A stretch of 18,719 bases of DNA from an uncultured Alistipes sp. GTDB lineage: Bacteria; Bacteroidota; Bacteroidia; Bacteroidales; Rikenellaceae. Positions 1-6,598 of the stretch are shown piece by piece. The stretch covers positions 1 to 18,719 of the forward strand of contig CAUHCL010000030.1 in NCBI GenBank assembly GCA_959604655.1, read 5' to 3'. Below the pieces are notes generated by a model. The model was not told where the DNA came from and made no database searches. It saw only the letters and a program-made list of their open reading frames with translations. Every line of letters begins with the position of its first letter. Position 1 is the first letter of the stretch. The position numbers and the translations under genes are program-made.

Positions 1-242
1 TCCACCGAAGTGGAGTGGCCGTGGTAGCAGGCGCATCCGTCGGCGAAAGCGTATCCGTCGACGGGGCATTTGCAGTCCGCATGGGCCGAGTCGTGACAGT
101 GTACGCAGTGCACGTGGCCTGCGGCGGCGTGGTGGTGATGGGTACATCGGCACAGAAGCGACACGGCGGATGCGTTCACCGTCGTCGCGAGATAGACGGT
201 GAGCAGCGTGAGCGCCGCGAATATTCTGAATGCCTTTTTCAT
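1..242 (-). CDS. His/Cys-rich exported small protein (partial, C-terminus beyond window)
   Basis: The reading frame begins at ATG 242-240 and stays open for 80 codons to the left edge, so the C-terminus is missing. Residues 1-26 form a signal peptide: KK, a hydrophobic stretch rich in Leu and Ala, then NASA as a possible cleavage site. The rest is packed with metal ligands: eight Cys (31, 33, 46, 49, 57, 59, 70, 72) in three CxC pairs and one CxxC, plus eleven His, including four in a row at 35-38. Residues 46-50 read CVHCH, which formally matches the CxxCH haem c motif, but the surrounding His density makes general metal binding more likely. The gene starts 4 nt after the PqqD-like gene and is probably cotranscribed with it. 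It resembles short His-rich exported proteins of Bacteroidales (possibly DUF6769-like), but this family call is weak. A periplasmic metal-binding or metal-sensing role is inference. Confidence 0.65.
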   Translation of the reverse strand, partial: MKKAFRIFAALTLLTVYLATTVNASAVSLLCRCTHHHHAAAGHVHCVHCHDSAHADCKCPVDGYAFADGCACYHGHSTSV

Positions 243-246
243 AACG

Positions 247-513
247 TCAGTCTGTAAGACCGTATTCCTGCATGCGCTGCACCCATGCTCGGGCGTCGCG
301 CAGGGCGGTTTCGGCCTCCACGGAGTAGTTGTCCGCCAGTATGCGTGCCGCGTCGTCAGTCTCGAAATCGCGGCCCGCGAGAGAGTTCCACAGCAGCAGG
401 GCGCTGTCGTTGAGCGTAATGATTTTGGTCAGGTCGGCGCCTTGGCGGCCCCGGATTATCACCGTGTGCTCGCCTGCTATTTCGCGTACCTTGTACTCCT
501 GTTTGATTCTCAT
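247..513 (-). CDS. PqqD-like small protein
   Basis: This 88-residue protein has the PqqD layout: an N-terminal strand region (KVREIAGEHTVI), a central stretch (TKIITLNDSALLLWNSLAG) and a C-terminal helical part (DDAARILADNYSVEAETALRDARAWVQRMQEYGL). PqqD-like domains bind leader peptides for radical-SAM or other peptide-modifying enzymes, or occur as stand-alone proteins. No modifying enzyme is visible here, so its partner is unknown. ATG 513-511 is preferred because a Bacteroidetes -7 element lies just upstream; the same frame stays open much further upstream only as an antisense shadow of recQ. It is the first gene of a minus-strand unit with the His/Cys-rich exported protein, 4 nt downstream. 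The family call is good; the function is open. Confidence 0.85.
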   Translation of the reverse strand: MRIKQEYKVREIAGEHTVIIRGRQGADLTKIITLNDSALLLWNSLAGRDFETDDAARILADNYSVEAETALRDARAWVQRMQEYGLTD

Positions 514-536
514 GCGTGTTCGGACTTTATTCGACG

Positions 537-544
537 CAAATATA
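537..544 (-). promoter_or_regulatory. Bacteroidetes -7 promoter element for the PqqD-like gene
   Basis: On the minus strand the sequence reads TATATTTG followed by CG, an exact match to the Bacteroidetes -7 consensus TAnnTTTG. Transcription would start near 530, leaving a leader of about 17 nt before the ATG at 513. No clear TTTG is found at the -33 position. Confidence 0.6.
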
Positions 545-576
545 GTGAAAATTCTGCCAATTAGCCTCTTTTTTGT

Positions 577-584
577 TAATTTTG
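577..584 (+). promoter_or_regulatory. Bacteroidetes -7 promoter element for recQ
   Basis: TAATTTTG at 577-584 matches TAnnTTTG exactly. A partial -33 element, TCTG, lies at 553-556, 20 nt upstream. Only 7 nt separate the element from the recQ ATG at 592, so the transcript should begin at or very near the start codon and be leaderless or nearly so. It lies 32 nt from the opposing promoter of the PqqD-like gene. Confidence 0.65.
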
Positions 585-591
585 CCGCATT

Positions 592-2514
592 ATGGGCGAT
601 TTGGACGGGTATAAACATGCGGATCTGACTGAGGTGCTCCGCAAATACTGGGGCTACACGCAGTTTCGCGCGGGGCAGGAGACCATAATCCGCTCTGTGC
701 TGGACGGCCGCGACACTCTGGCGCTCATGCCCACGGGCGGCGGCAAGTCGCTCACCTACCAGGTGCCCACGCTGGCGCGCGACGGACTCTGCATAGTGGT
801 CACGCCGCTCATAGCCCTGATGAAAGACCAGGTCGACCGTCTGCGGCAGATGGGTATTCCGTCCGTGGCGGTGCATTCGGGAATGTCCTATCGGCAGATC
901 GACATAGCGCTGGACAACTGCGCTTTCGGCGACGTGAAGTTTCTCTACGTCGCGCCCGAGCGTCTGGCCACCGAGGCGTTCCGCCTGCGCGTGCAGCGCA
1001 TGAACGTCTCGCTGCTGGCGGTGGACGAGGCGCACTGCATATCGCAGTGGGGCTACGATTTCCGCCCCTCGTATCTGCGCATCGCCGAGATACGCCGACT
1101 CATTCCCGACACTCCCGTGCTGGCCCTTACGGCCTCGGCCACGGCGATGGTGGCGGAGGATATAATGGAGCGTCTGGGCTTCGCCGAGCCCAATATCGTG
1201 CGCAGCAGCTTCGCACGGCCCAATCTGTCGTACGCCGTGCGGCACACCGATGACAAGCGCGAGCAGCTGTTGCGCGTGATAGAGGGCGTCGAGGGTGCGG
1301 GCATCATCTACATGCGTACCCGCGAGGGGTGCGAGCAGATGGCCGCGTCGTTGCGCGAGCAGGGCTTCTCGGTGTCGTACTATCATGCGGGACTGCCGCA
1401 TGTCGAGCGTTCCATGCGTCAGGAGGAATGGCTGTCGGGCAAGGTGCGCATCATGGTGGCCACCAATGCCTTCGGCATGGGCATCGACAAGGCCGACGTG
1501 CGCTTCGTGGTGCACTATTCGATGTGCGACTCTCTGGAGAGCTACTATCAGGAGGCGGGCCGCGCAGGTCGCGACGGACGCCGCAGCTATGCCGTGCTGC
1601 TGGTCGCCTCGGACGACGAGTCGAAGATCGTGAAACGTTTCGACGCCGAGTTCCCGCCGCTGGCGGAGATAAAGTCGATATACGAGAAGGCGTGCGATTA
1701 CGTGGGCATCGCCGTCGGCGACGGCCTCTACGCGTCGTTCGTGTTCAACATCCACGATTTCTGCGCGCGCGAGCATCTCTACGTCGGCAAGGTGAAGGCG
1801 GCCATGGAACTGCTCTCCCGAAACGGCTACATGACTCTCACCGATGAGATGGAGAATCCCGCGAAGATAATCTTCTGCGTCAGCCGCGACGACCTCTACA
1901 AGATACGCGTCGACCGCAACGACCTCGACCACGTGATACGCACCGTGCTGCGCCTCTACAACGGCGTGTTCACCGAGTTCCGCGCCATCGACGAACGTCA
2001 GATCGCCGCCGCGAGCGGCTATACGGTCGAGCGGGTGAAGGAGCTTCTCAAACGCATGTGGCAGATGCGCATCATCCGCTACATCCCGTCGAATTCCTCG
2101 CCCATGCTCTTTTTCGACGAGGAACGTCTGCCCACCGCGGATCTCTACATCTCGCCCGACACCTATCTGCACCGCAAGCGGCTCATGACCGAGCGGTTCG
2201 GGAACATGCTGGGCTACGCGGCCAACGAGACCGAGTGCCGCAGCGTGGTGCTGCAACGCTATTTCGGCGACGGGGAGGCCGAAGATTGCGGCGTGTGCGA
2301 CATATGTCTTGCCGAGCGTCGGCGCGCAAAGAGTTCGGCACGCGATCTTGCCGAGCGGGCTGCCGAGATCATACGCGCCGAGTCGGTCACGGCGCGCGAG
2401 CTGTGCCGCCGCATGAAGGCCGAACCCGACGCTGTGGCCGCTACGATAGACAGAATGGCGGCCGAGGGTAAAATTTCCGTCGCACAGGACGGTAAACTCG
2501 TATTTATTGGTTAA
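592..2514 (+). CDS. recQ: ATP-dependent DNA helicase RecQ
   Basis: This is a 640-residue superfamily 2 helicase that unwinds DNA 3' to 5' in recombination and replication-fork repair. Motif 0 surrounds GYTQFRAGQ (21-29), Walker A is MPTGGGKS (46-53), the Walker B box is DEAH (145-148), and it is followed by the RecQ-specific aromatic loop SQWGYDFRPSY. Motif VI appears as QEAGRAGRDG. The zinc site is C549, C566, C569 and C572, followed by a winged-helix region. The last 65 or so residues look like another small helical or winged domain (ITARELCRRM-type helices), and I cannot recognise a classical HRDC domain. Start ATG 592 is chosen because the conserved helicase core begins only about 10 residues later and the promoter lies directly upstream. 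The TAA stop (2512-2514) doubles as part of the next gene's promoter. Confidence 0.96.
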   Translation: MGDLDGYKHADLTEVLRKYWGYTQFRAGQETIIRSVLDGRDTLALMPTGGGKSLTYQVPTLARDGLCIVVTPLIALMKDQVDRLRQMGIPSVAVHSGMSYRQIDIALDNCAFGDVKFLYVAPERLATEAFRLRVQRMNVSLLAVDEAHCISQWGYDFRPSYLRIAEIRRLIPDTPVLALTASATAMVAEDIMERLGFAEPNIVRSSFARPNLSYAVRHTDDKREQLLRVIEGVEGAGIIYMRTREGCEQMAASLREQGFSVSYYHAGLPHVERSMRQEEWLSGKVRIMVATNAFGMGIDKADVRFVVHYSMCDSLESYYQEAGRAGRDGRRSYAVLLVASDDESKIVKRFDAEFPPLAEIKSIYEKACDYVGIAVGDGLYASFVFNIHDFCAREHLYVGKVKAAMELLSRNGYMTLTDEMENPAKIIFCVSRDDLYKIRVDRNDLDHVIRTVLRLYNGVFTEFRAIDERQIAAASGYTVERVKELLKRMWQMRIIRYIPSNSSPMLFFDEERLPTADLYISPDTYLHRKRLMTERFGNMLGYAANETECRSVVLQRYFGDGEAEDCGVCDICLAERRRAKSSARDLAERAAEIIRAESVTARELCRRMKAEPDAVAATIDRMAAEGKISVAQDGKLVFIG

Positions 2515-2519
2515 CTTTG
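2512..2519 (+). promoter_or_regulatory. Bacteroidetes -7 promoter element for the exonuclease gene, overlapping the recQ stop codon
   Basis: TAACTTTG matches TAnnTTTG, and its first three bases are the recQ stop codon. Transcription would start near 2525, giving a leader of about 13 nt to the ATG at 2538. No convincing -33 TTTG is present, as expected where that region is constrained by recQ coding sequence. Confidence 0.55.
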
Positions 2520-2537
2520 CACTCCCGAAAATTCAGC

Positions 2538-3155
2538 ATGGCTTTCGAACACACCATATCCAACGAAGATACCGCGGCTCTGCCCTCGGCCCGTTTCGAC
2601 GGGCAGATAGTGGTGGTGGACGACGAGCGTCAGATCGCCGACGCCTGCCGCGACCTGGCCGCGCAGAGCGTCATAGGCTTCGACACCGAGACGCGTCCGT
2701 CGTTCAAGGCGGGCGTGGTGAACAAGGTGGCACTGTTGCAGCTCTCGACGCACGAACGCTGCTATCTGATACGTCTGTGCCGCACGCGGCTGCACAACTC
2801 GATACTCAAGATCCTGAGCAATCCCCGCATAGTGAAGATCGGCGCCGACGTGGCGGGCGACCTGCGGGCGCTGCACGCCTTGCGCAACTTCAAGGAGCGC
2901 GGTTTCGCCGATTTGCAGCAGATGGCGAGCGACTGGGGCATCGAGGAGAAGAGCCTGCGCAAGATGTCGGCCATAGTGCTCGGACAGCGGGTGTCGAAGG
3001 CGCAGCGGCTGAGCAACTGGGAGGCCAACGTGCTCACGCCCCAGCAGCAGATGTATGCCGCCACGGACGCGTGGGTGTGCATAGGCATTTACGAAAAACT
3101 TCTCTCCACGCCTCAGGCGGCGCGGGAGCCAAAGATCGAGAATAATGGAGACTGA
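2538..3155 (+). CDS. DEDDy-family 3'-5' exonuclease (RNase D-like)
   Basis: This 205-residue protein is a single DnaQ-like exonuclease fold of the DEDDy type. Exo I is FDTET (D49, E51). Exo II is the region IGADVAGDL with D108. Exo III is YAATD (Y173, D177). These four acidic residues and the tyrosine would bind two metal ions and remove 3'-terminal nucleotides from RNA or DNA; which substrate is used cannot be told from sequence. It lacks the HRDC domains of full-length RNase D, consistent with the short stand-alone exonucleases common in Bacteroidetes. ATG 2538 is preferred over the upstream TTG at 2517, because the TTG lies inside the promoter element. The 3' end overlaps the methyltransferase gene by 11 nt, indicating cotranscription and possible translational coupling. 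Confidence 0.9.
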   Translation: MAFEHTISNEDTAALPSARFDGQIVVVDDERQIADACRDLAAQSVIGFDTETRPSFKAGVVNKVALLQLSTHERCYLIRLCRTRLHNSILKILSNPRIVKIGADVAGDLRALHALRNFKERGFADLQQMASDWGIEEKSLRKMSAIVLGQRVSKAQRLSNWEANVLTPQQQMYAATDAWVCIGIYEKLLSTPQAAREPKIENNGD

Positions 3156-4350
3156 AAAGGCGCGAATATATCTTCGGCGGGGAAAGGAGGAATCGCTCCT
3201 GCGCCGCCATCCGTGGATCTTCTCGGGTGCCATCGAGCGCGTGGAGTGCGGCGACGAGGGCATAGCCGAGGGCGATGTGGTCGACGTGTATGCCAAGTCG
3301 GGCGATTTCATGGCCCGCGGGCACTACCAGATAGGTTCTATCGCGGTGCGCGTGTTGTCGTTCGAGCGCGAGGCGATCGACGGCGCATGGTGGCGCGGGC
3401 GTCTGGCCGTGGCGTGCGACGTGCGCCGCACGCTGTCGCTTATCGACAATCCGTCGACCGACTGCTACCGTCTGGTGCACGGCGAGGGCGACTCGCTGCC
3501 CGGGCTGGTGATCGACATCTACGGTTCCACGGCCGTGGTGCAGTGCCATTCGGTGGGCATGTACCGCTCGCGCATGGACATTGCCGACGCGCTGCTCGAC
3601 ATCTACGGCGAGCGTCTGACTGCCGTTTACGACAAGAGTTCGCAGACGGTGCCCTACAAGGCGGGGCTGAATGCCGTGGACGGTTATCTGCGGGGCCATT
3701 CCGACCGCAAGTCGCATGTGGTGTACGAGAACGGACACAAGTTCGCCGTCAACTGGGAGGAAGGGCAGAAAACGGGATTTTTCCTCGACCAGCGCGAGAA
3801 CCGCGAACTGGTGAAACGCTACTCGGCGGGGCGCACCGTGCTCAACACGTTCTGCTACACGGGCGGGTTCTCGGTCTATGCCATGGCGGGCGGGGCCGTC
3901 GAGGTGTGTTCGGTGGACTCTTCGGAGCGCGCCGTGCAGCTCGCCGACGAGAATATGCGTCTCAATTTCGGCGACGGCGTTCGTCACGAGGCCGTAGCGG
4001 CCGATGCCGTGGAGTATCTCAAGCGCATAGGCGACAAATACGATCTGATAATCCTCGATCCTCCCGCTTTCGCCAAGCATCACAAGGTGCTGGGGAACGC
4101 CATGCAGGGCTACAAACGGATAAACGCCCGCGCGCTGTCGCAGATCAAGAGCGGCGGAATACTCTTCACCTTCTCGTGCTCGCAGGCCGTGACCAAGGAG
4201 CTGTTCCGCACCACGGTGTTCTCGGCGGCTGCCATAGCGGGGCGCAAGGTGCGCATTCTGCACCAGCTTACCCAGCCCGCCGACCATCCGATCAATATCT
4301 ACCATCCCGAGGGCGAGTACCTCAAGGGGTTGGTGCTGTATGTGGAGTAG
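3145..4350 (+). CDS. rlmI: Class I SAM-dependent 23S rRNA methyltransferase, RlmI family
   Basis: This 401-residue protein has the RlmI architecture: an N-terminal PUA domain (about 1-75, with RRHPWIFSGAIE), an EEHEY-like middle domain, and a C-terminal Rossmann methyltransferase. The signature GFFLDQREN is at 211-219, SAM motif I FCYTGGFS at 236-243, and motif IV DPPAFAK at 305-311. A conserved cysteine lies in SCSQ (C345), at the position expected for m5C-forming enzymes. E. coli RlmI methylates C1962 of 23S rRNA; the same target is inferred here. Length matches the family. It overlaps the exonuclease gene by 11 nt, so the two RNA-related genes form one unit. Its TAG stop abuts directly on a copy of the dispersed repeat. 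Assignment to RlmI rather than a close paralogue is probable, not certain. Confidence 0.9.
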   Translation: METEKARIYLRRGKEESLLRRHPWIFSGAIERVECGDEGIAEGDVVDVYAKSGDFMARGHYQIGSIAVRVLSFEREAIDGAWWRGRLAVACDVRRTLSLIDNPSTDCYRLVHGEGDSLPGLVIDIYGSTAVVQCHSVGMYRSRMDIADALLDIYGERLTAVYDKSSQTVPYKAGLNAVDGYLRGHSDRKSHVVYENGHKFAVNWEEGQKTGFFLDQRENRELVKRYSAGRTVLNTFCYTGGFSVYAMAGGAVEVCSVDSSERAVQLADENMRLNFGDGVRHEAVAADAVEYLKRIGDKYDLIILDPPAFAKHHKVLGNAMQGYKRINARALSQIKSGGILFTFSCSQAVTKELFRTTVFSAAAIAGRKVRILHQLTQPADHPINIYHPEGEYLKGLVLYVE

Positions 4351-4457
4351 GTGAATCGCGACATCGTGGAACGATGTCGGCAGTTCGCCGCCACCCCACG
4401 CGGCGGACTGCAACTCGCTTCTCGCTCGTGCCGCCCTCCGCTGTCGGCGAACAGCGG
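4351..4457 (+). repeat. Dispersed structured repeat, copy A
   Basis: This intergenic element starts immediately after the rlmI stop codon. It begins with GTGAATCG. Hairpin 1 (4359-4379) has a 9-bp stem CGACATCGT/ACGATGTCG with loop GGA. Hairpin 2 (4380-4411) has a 12-bp stem with one G-T wobble and an 8-nt loop. A variable spacer follows, then a right end GTCGGCGAACAGC (4443-4455), which is an imperfect inverted copy of the left arm of hairpin 2. In this copy the right end also folds by itself into a 7-bp stem, CCGCTGT/ACAGCGG (4438-4457). It sits between rlmI and the esterase gene, so it would be transcribed in any read-through. Confidence 0.8.
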
Positions 4458-4484
4458 GTTCGATGCAATTCGTTTATAATTCTT

Positions 4485-5480
4485 ATGATCCGTAATTTTT
4501 TGATCCTCCTTTCGGTCTTGTCGGCGGCTTGTTCGTCGGCCGACCGTGATGCCGATGTATTCCGCCGTGAGGCCGACGAGTTTCTGGCCGCCATGCCCGC
4601 GGGCTTGCAGGATGCGCAGGCCGATGCCGTCCTGAGGGCGTGCGACGGCGATGCGGAGCCGTTGCGGGCAGTGAGGGCTTCGCGCAATGCGGAACCCGCC
4701 CTGCCGCAGGGCGTCGAGGCCGAATATATAACGCCGACGTTGAGGCTCTACGTCCCGACTGCTGCCGCTCGGCGGCCGCTGCCTTTGCTCGTCTATCTGC
4801 ATGGCGGAGGGTGGACCTTCGGCAGCATAAACAGCTGCGCCCGTTTCTGCGGGGAGCTGGCCGCGACGGGTGCGGCGATGGTGCTCGCCGTGGATTATCG
4901 CCTGGCACCCGAACACCCTTTCCCCCAAGGACTGGACGACTGCATGGAGGCTTTGGCCGCGGCGCGACGCATAGCGGTCGAGCGCGGCGGCGATCCCGCA
5001 CTCGTGTCGGTGGGCGGCGATAGCTCGGGCGGCAATCTCGCGATAGCCGCGGCACTGCGCAACGCGGCCGAGGGCGGCATACCTTTGAAGTCACTTTTGC
5101 TCTTCTATCCCGTGGTGACGGCGCGCGCCGACGGTTCGCCGTCGTGGAGGGACTATGGTTCGGGATTCGCGCTGGACGGACGCTTGATGGAGGCTTTCAA
5201 CCGAGCGTATGCCTCGGGGTGCGAGGACGATCCGTTAGTGTCGGTGTCGCTCGCCTGCGACGAGGCTCTGGCCGCGTTGCCGCGCACGCTGCTCGTGGCC
5301 GCCGAGCGGGATATACTATGCAGTCAGGGTGAGAAGTTCGCCGAACGGCTGGTGGCGCTCGGCGCGGATGCCCGTCGCGAGGTTTTGCGCGGGAGTGTTC
5401 ATCTGTTCATAACAAAGGAGGGGCAGGAGCACGCTTTCCGTCGCGCCGTGTCGCTGTCGGCCGACTTCATGGCGGAGTAG
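4485..5480 (+). CDS. Exported alpha/beta-hydrolase, HSL family (esterase/lipase family IV)
   Basis: This 331-residue hydrolase has an N-terminal export signal (MIRNFLILLSVLSAACSS). The cysteine at 16 followed by SSADRDAD suggests a lipoprotein, although Ser at -3 makes the lipobox imperfect. The oxyanion-hole motif HGGGW is at 106-110. The nucleophile elbow is GDSSGG (178-183, Ser180), the probable acid is Asp276 (ERD) and the catalytic His is His306 (SVHLF). These are features of hormone-sensitive-lipase-type carboxylesterases, which cleave short acyl or acetyl esters. A periplasmic or surface deacetylase role is inference. The gene follows repeat copy A, and no -7 promoter was found in the short gap. 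It converges on the minus-strand sigma operon with only 8 bp between the stop codons. Confidence 0.88.
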   Translation: MIRNFLILLSVLSAACSSADRDADVFRREADEFLAAMPAGLQDAQADAVLRACDGDAEPLRAVRASRNAEPALPQGVEAEYITPTLRLYVPTAAARRPLPLLVYLHGGGWTFGSINSCARFCGELAATGAAMVLAVDYRLAPEHPFPQGLDDCMEALAAARRIAVERGGDPALVSVGGDSSGGNLAIAAALRNAAEGGIPLKSLLLFYPVVTARADGSPSWRDYGSGFALDGRLMEAFNRAYASGCEDDPLVSVSLACDEALAALPRTLLVAAERDILCSQGEKFAERLVALGADARREVLRGSVHLFITKEGQEHAFRRAVSLSADFMAE

Positions 5481-5488
5481 AGAGGGTG

Positions 5489-5878
5489 TTATTTCCCAGT
5501 ATTCAGACGCCTCAGTCTGCGGTGCAGCAGTATGTCGCAAAGCGACAGCAGGACGAATCCCGCAGCCGTGAACAGCCATATGCCGTATTGCGAGTGATCG
5601 ACCATGCCGATTTCGGGCAGCTTCAGTTCGGGCAGTTGAGGCATTTCGACGGATATCTGCGGTAGCGATATGCCGTATTTCTTCCACGCCGCAGCTATGC
5701 CCGCCGCGAGCGCCGCGAAACACGCCACGCCGCCGAGCAGATATGCCGAGCAGAGCAATGCCTCGCGTCGGCGCTTGCGTTCGCCGATGCGTTGCATGAG
5801 CCTCGGGGTGAATCCCTCGGGCAGTTCGTATTGCGTGGTAAGCCGCATCGCGCGGCGTATGGTGTCATTCCTTTCCAT
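5489..5878 (-). CDS. Two-TM protein overlapping the ECF sigma gene (candidate anti-sigma factor)
   Basis: This 129-residue protein has a basic cytosolic N-terminal segment (1-39) with YELPEGFTPRLMQRIGERKRRR, a first transmembrane helix at about 40-64, a proline-rich stretch with spaced SLPQI/MPQLPELKLPEI (71-90), and a second helix at about 98-118, ending in a basic tail. The LPEGFTPRLMQRI segment recalls N-terminal segments of small Bacteroidetes proteins encoded next to ECF sigma factors. I do not see the HxxxCxxC zinc motif of classical ZAS anti-sigma factors. The start codon lies inside the sigma gene (14-nt overlap), pointing to translational coupling. A role in membrane sequestration of the sigma factor is inferred from position only. 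Confidence 0.8.
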   Translation of the reverse strand: MERNDTIRRAMRLTTQYELPEGFTPRLMQRIGERKRRREALLCSAYLLGGVACFAALAAGIAAAWKKYGISLPQISVEMPQLPELKLPEIGMVDHSQYGIWLFTAAGFVLLSLCDILLHRRLRRLNTGK

Positions 5879-6425
5879 CGATCAACTCCGTTACGAGCAA
5901 ATACAACTTCTTTCTTGTCCTGTGCAGGCGCACCTTCACGTTGCTCTCCGTGAGGTCCAGCACGGCGGCGCATTCGCTTATCGACCGTTCTTCGTAGTAG
6001 AACAGCGTCACCAAGGCGCGTTCCTCGGCCTCCAGCATCTCGACCGCGCGTCCCAGCGCCTCCAGCCTGCGTTCGCGCACCACGATCTCCTCCAGCCTCT
6101 CGGCCTCGTCGTCGGGCAGGGCGGCCAGGCGCCGCTCGTCGACGGGACAGGAGGGCATCCGCCTGCGCCTCACGTGCGACAGCGCGGTGTTGCAGGCTAT
6201 GCGGTAGAGCCATGTGGCGAACGCGCTGCGGCCGTCGAACCTGCCGAGGGCGTCGAACGCCTTCAGGAACACGTCCTGCGTCAGTTCCTCGGCATCCTCG
6301 GCCGAACCCGCTATGCGTGCCACCAGCGAGTACACCGAACGTGAATAGCGGTCGGCCAGAAGCGCGAACGCCTCCGTGTCGCCTGCGACGGTTCGCTTTA
6401 TCAGTTCGGTCTCTTTCGTTTGCAT
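5865..6425 (-). CDS. ECF-type RNA polymerase sigma factor (sigma-70 family)
   Basis: This 186-residue protein has sigma region 2 (about 12-88), including DRYSRSVYSLVARIAG, DAEELTQDVFLKAF and the DNA-melting region FATWLYRIACNTALSHVRRRR. Region 4 (about 125-175) has a helix-turn-helix, SISECAAVLDLTESNVKVRLHRTRKKL. There is no region 1 or 3, as expected for ECF sigmas. ATG 6425-6423 is chosen over an in-frame ATG at 6521, because an ECF-type promoter (6436-6464) lies between them. The leader is then only about 6-8 nt. The gene overlaps the following two-TM protein gene by 14 nt. Autoregulation is inferred from promoter similarity to the divergent promoter. The inducing signal cannot be read from sequence. 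Confidence 0.95.
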   Translation of the reverse strand: MQTKETELIKRTVAGDTEAFALLADRYSRSVYSLVARIAGSAEDAEELTQDVFLKAFDALGRFDGRSAFATWLYRIACNTALSHVRRRRMPSCPVDERRLAALPDDEAERLEEIVVRERRLEALGRAVEMLEAEERALVTLFYYEERSISECAAVLDLTESNVKVRLHRTRKKLYLLVTELIDGKE

Positions 6426-6435
6426 GGTCGTAATT

Positions 6436-6464
6436 TTAGACGCCGCATGCGCCGAAAGGTTACA
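6436..6464 (-). promoter_or_regulatory. ECF-type promoter for the sigma factor operon
   Basis: On the minus strand, TGTAACC (6464-6458) is followed after 15 nt by CGTCTAA (6442-6436). This is the GTAAC/CGTC pattern typical of ECF -35 and -10 elements. The plus-strand promoter at 6490-6518 has the same two boxes with the same 15-nt spacing. Transcription would start near 6431, leaving a very short leader before ATG 6425. Confidence 0.65.
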
Positions 6465-6489
6465 GCGGGGCGCGCGGGTATTTTTCTTT

Positions 6490-6518
6490 TGTAACCTTTT
6501 TTCGGTCTTTGCGTCTAA
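6490..6518 (+). promoter_or_regulatory. ECF-type promoter for the divergent three-TM gene
   Basis: TGTAACC (6490-6496), a 15-nt spacer, then CGTCTAA (6512-6518). It is identical in both boxes and in spacing to the minus-strand promoter 25 bp away. Transcription would begin near 6524 and give a leader of about 75 nt that ends in an AT-rich run before ATG 6599. The match suggests both directions are read by the same sigma factor. Confidence 0.65.
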
Positions 6519-6598
6519 CATATCGAAAGCGCCGCCGAGCGGATTCGGACGCTTCGCGAAGATAACAAACTAATTAATTAAATAAAAAAATTACGATT

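Noticed and set aside
514..2256. In-frame upstream extension of the PqqD-like gene across recQ
   Set aside because: The extension is antisense to recQ and lies upstream of the -7 promoter element at 537-544. Only the last 88 residues look like a real protein.
3213..4484. Long N-terminal extension of the esterase frame, through rlmI and repeat copy A
   Set aside because: It is out of frame with rlmI, Arg-rich and unlike any protein. The esterase starts at Met 4485 with a proper signal sequence.
5504..5519. Hairpin CAGAC-GCCTCA-GTCTG as a bidirectional terminator for the convergent genes
   Set aside because: The 5-bp stem lies inside the coding end of the two-TM gene and has no T-tract; too weak to call.
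6436..6518. Interpretation of the sigma upstream region as a large stem-loop or operator palindrome
   Set aside because: The inverted symmetry is fully explained by two divergent promoters with identical boxes and 15-nt spacing. The bases between the boxes do not pair well.
6426..6521. Extended N-terminus (32 residues) of the sigma factor
   Set aside because: The extension runs through both ECF promoters and has no similarity to sigma region 1; the conserved part starts at Met 6425.
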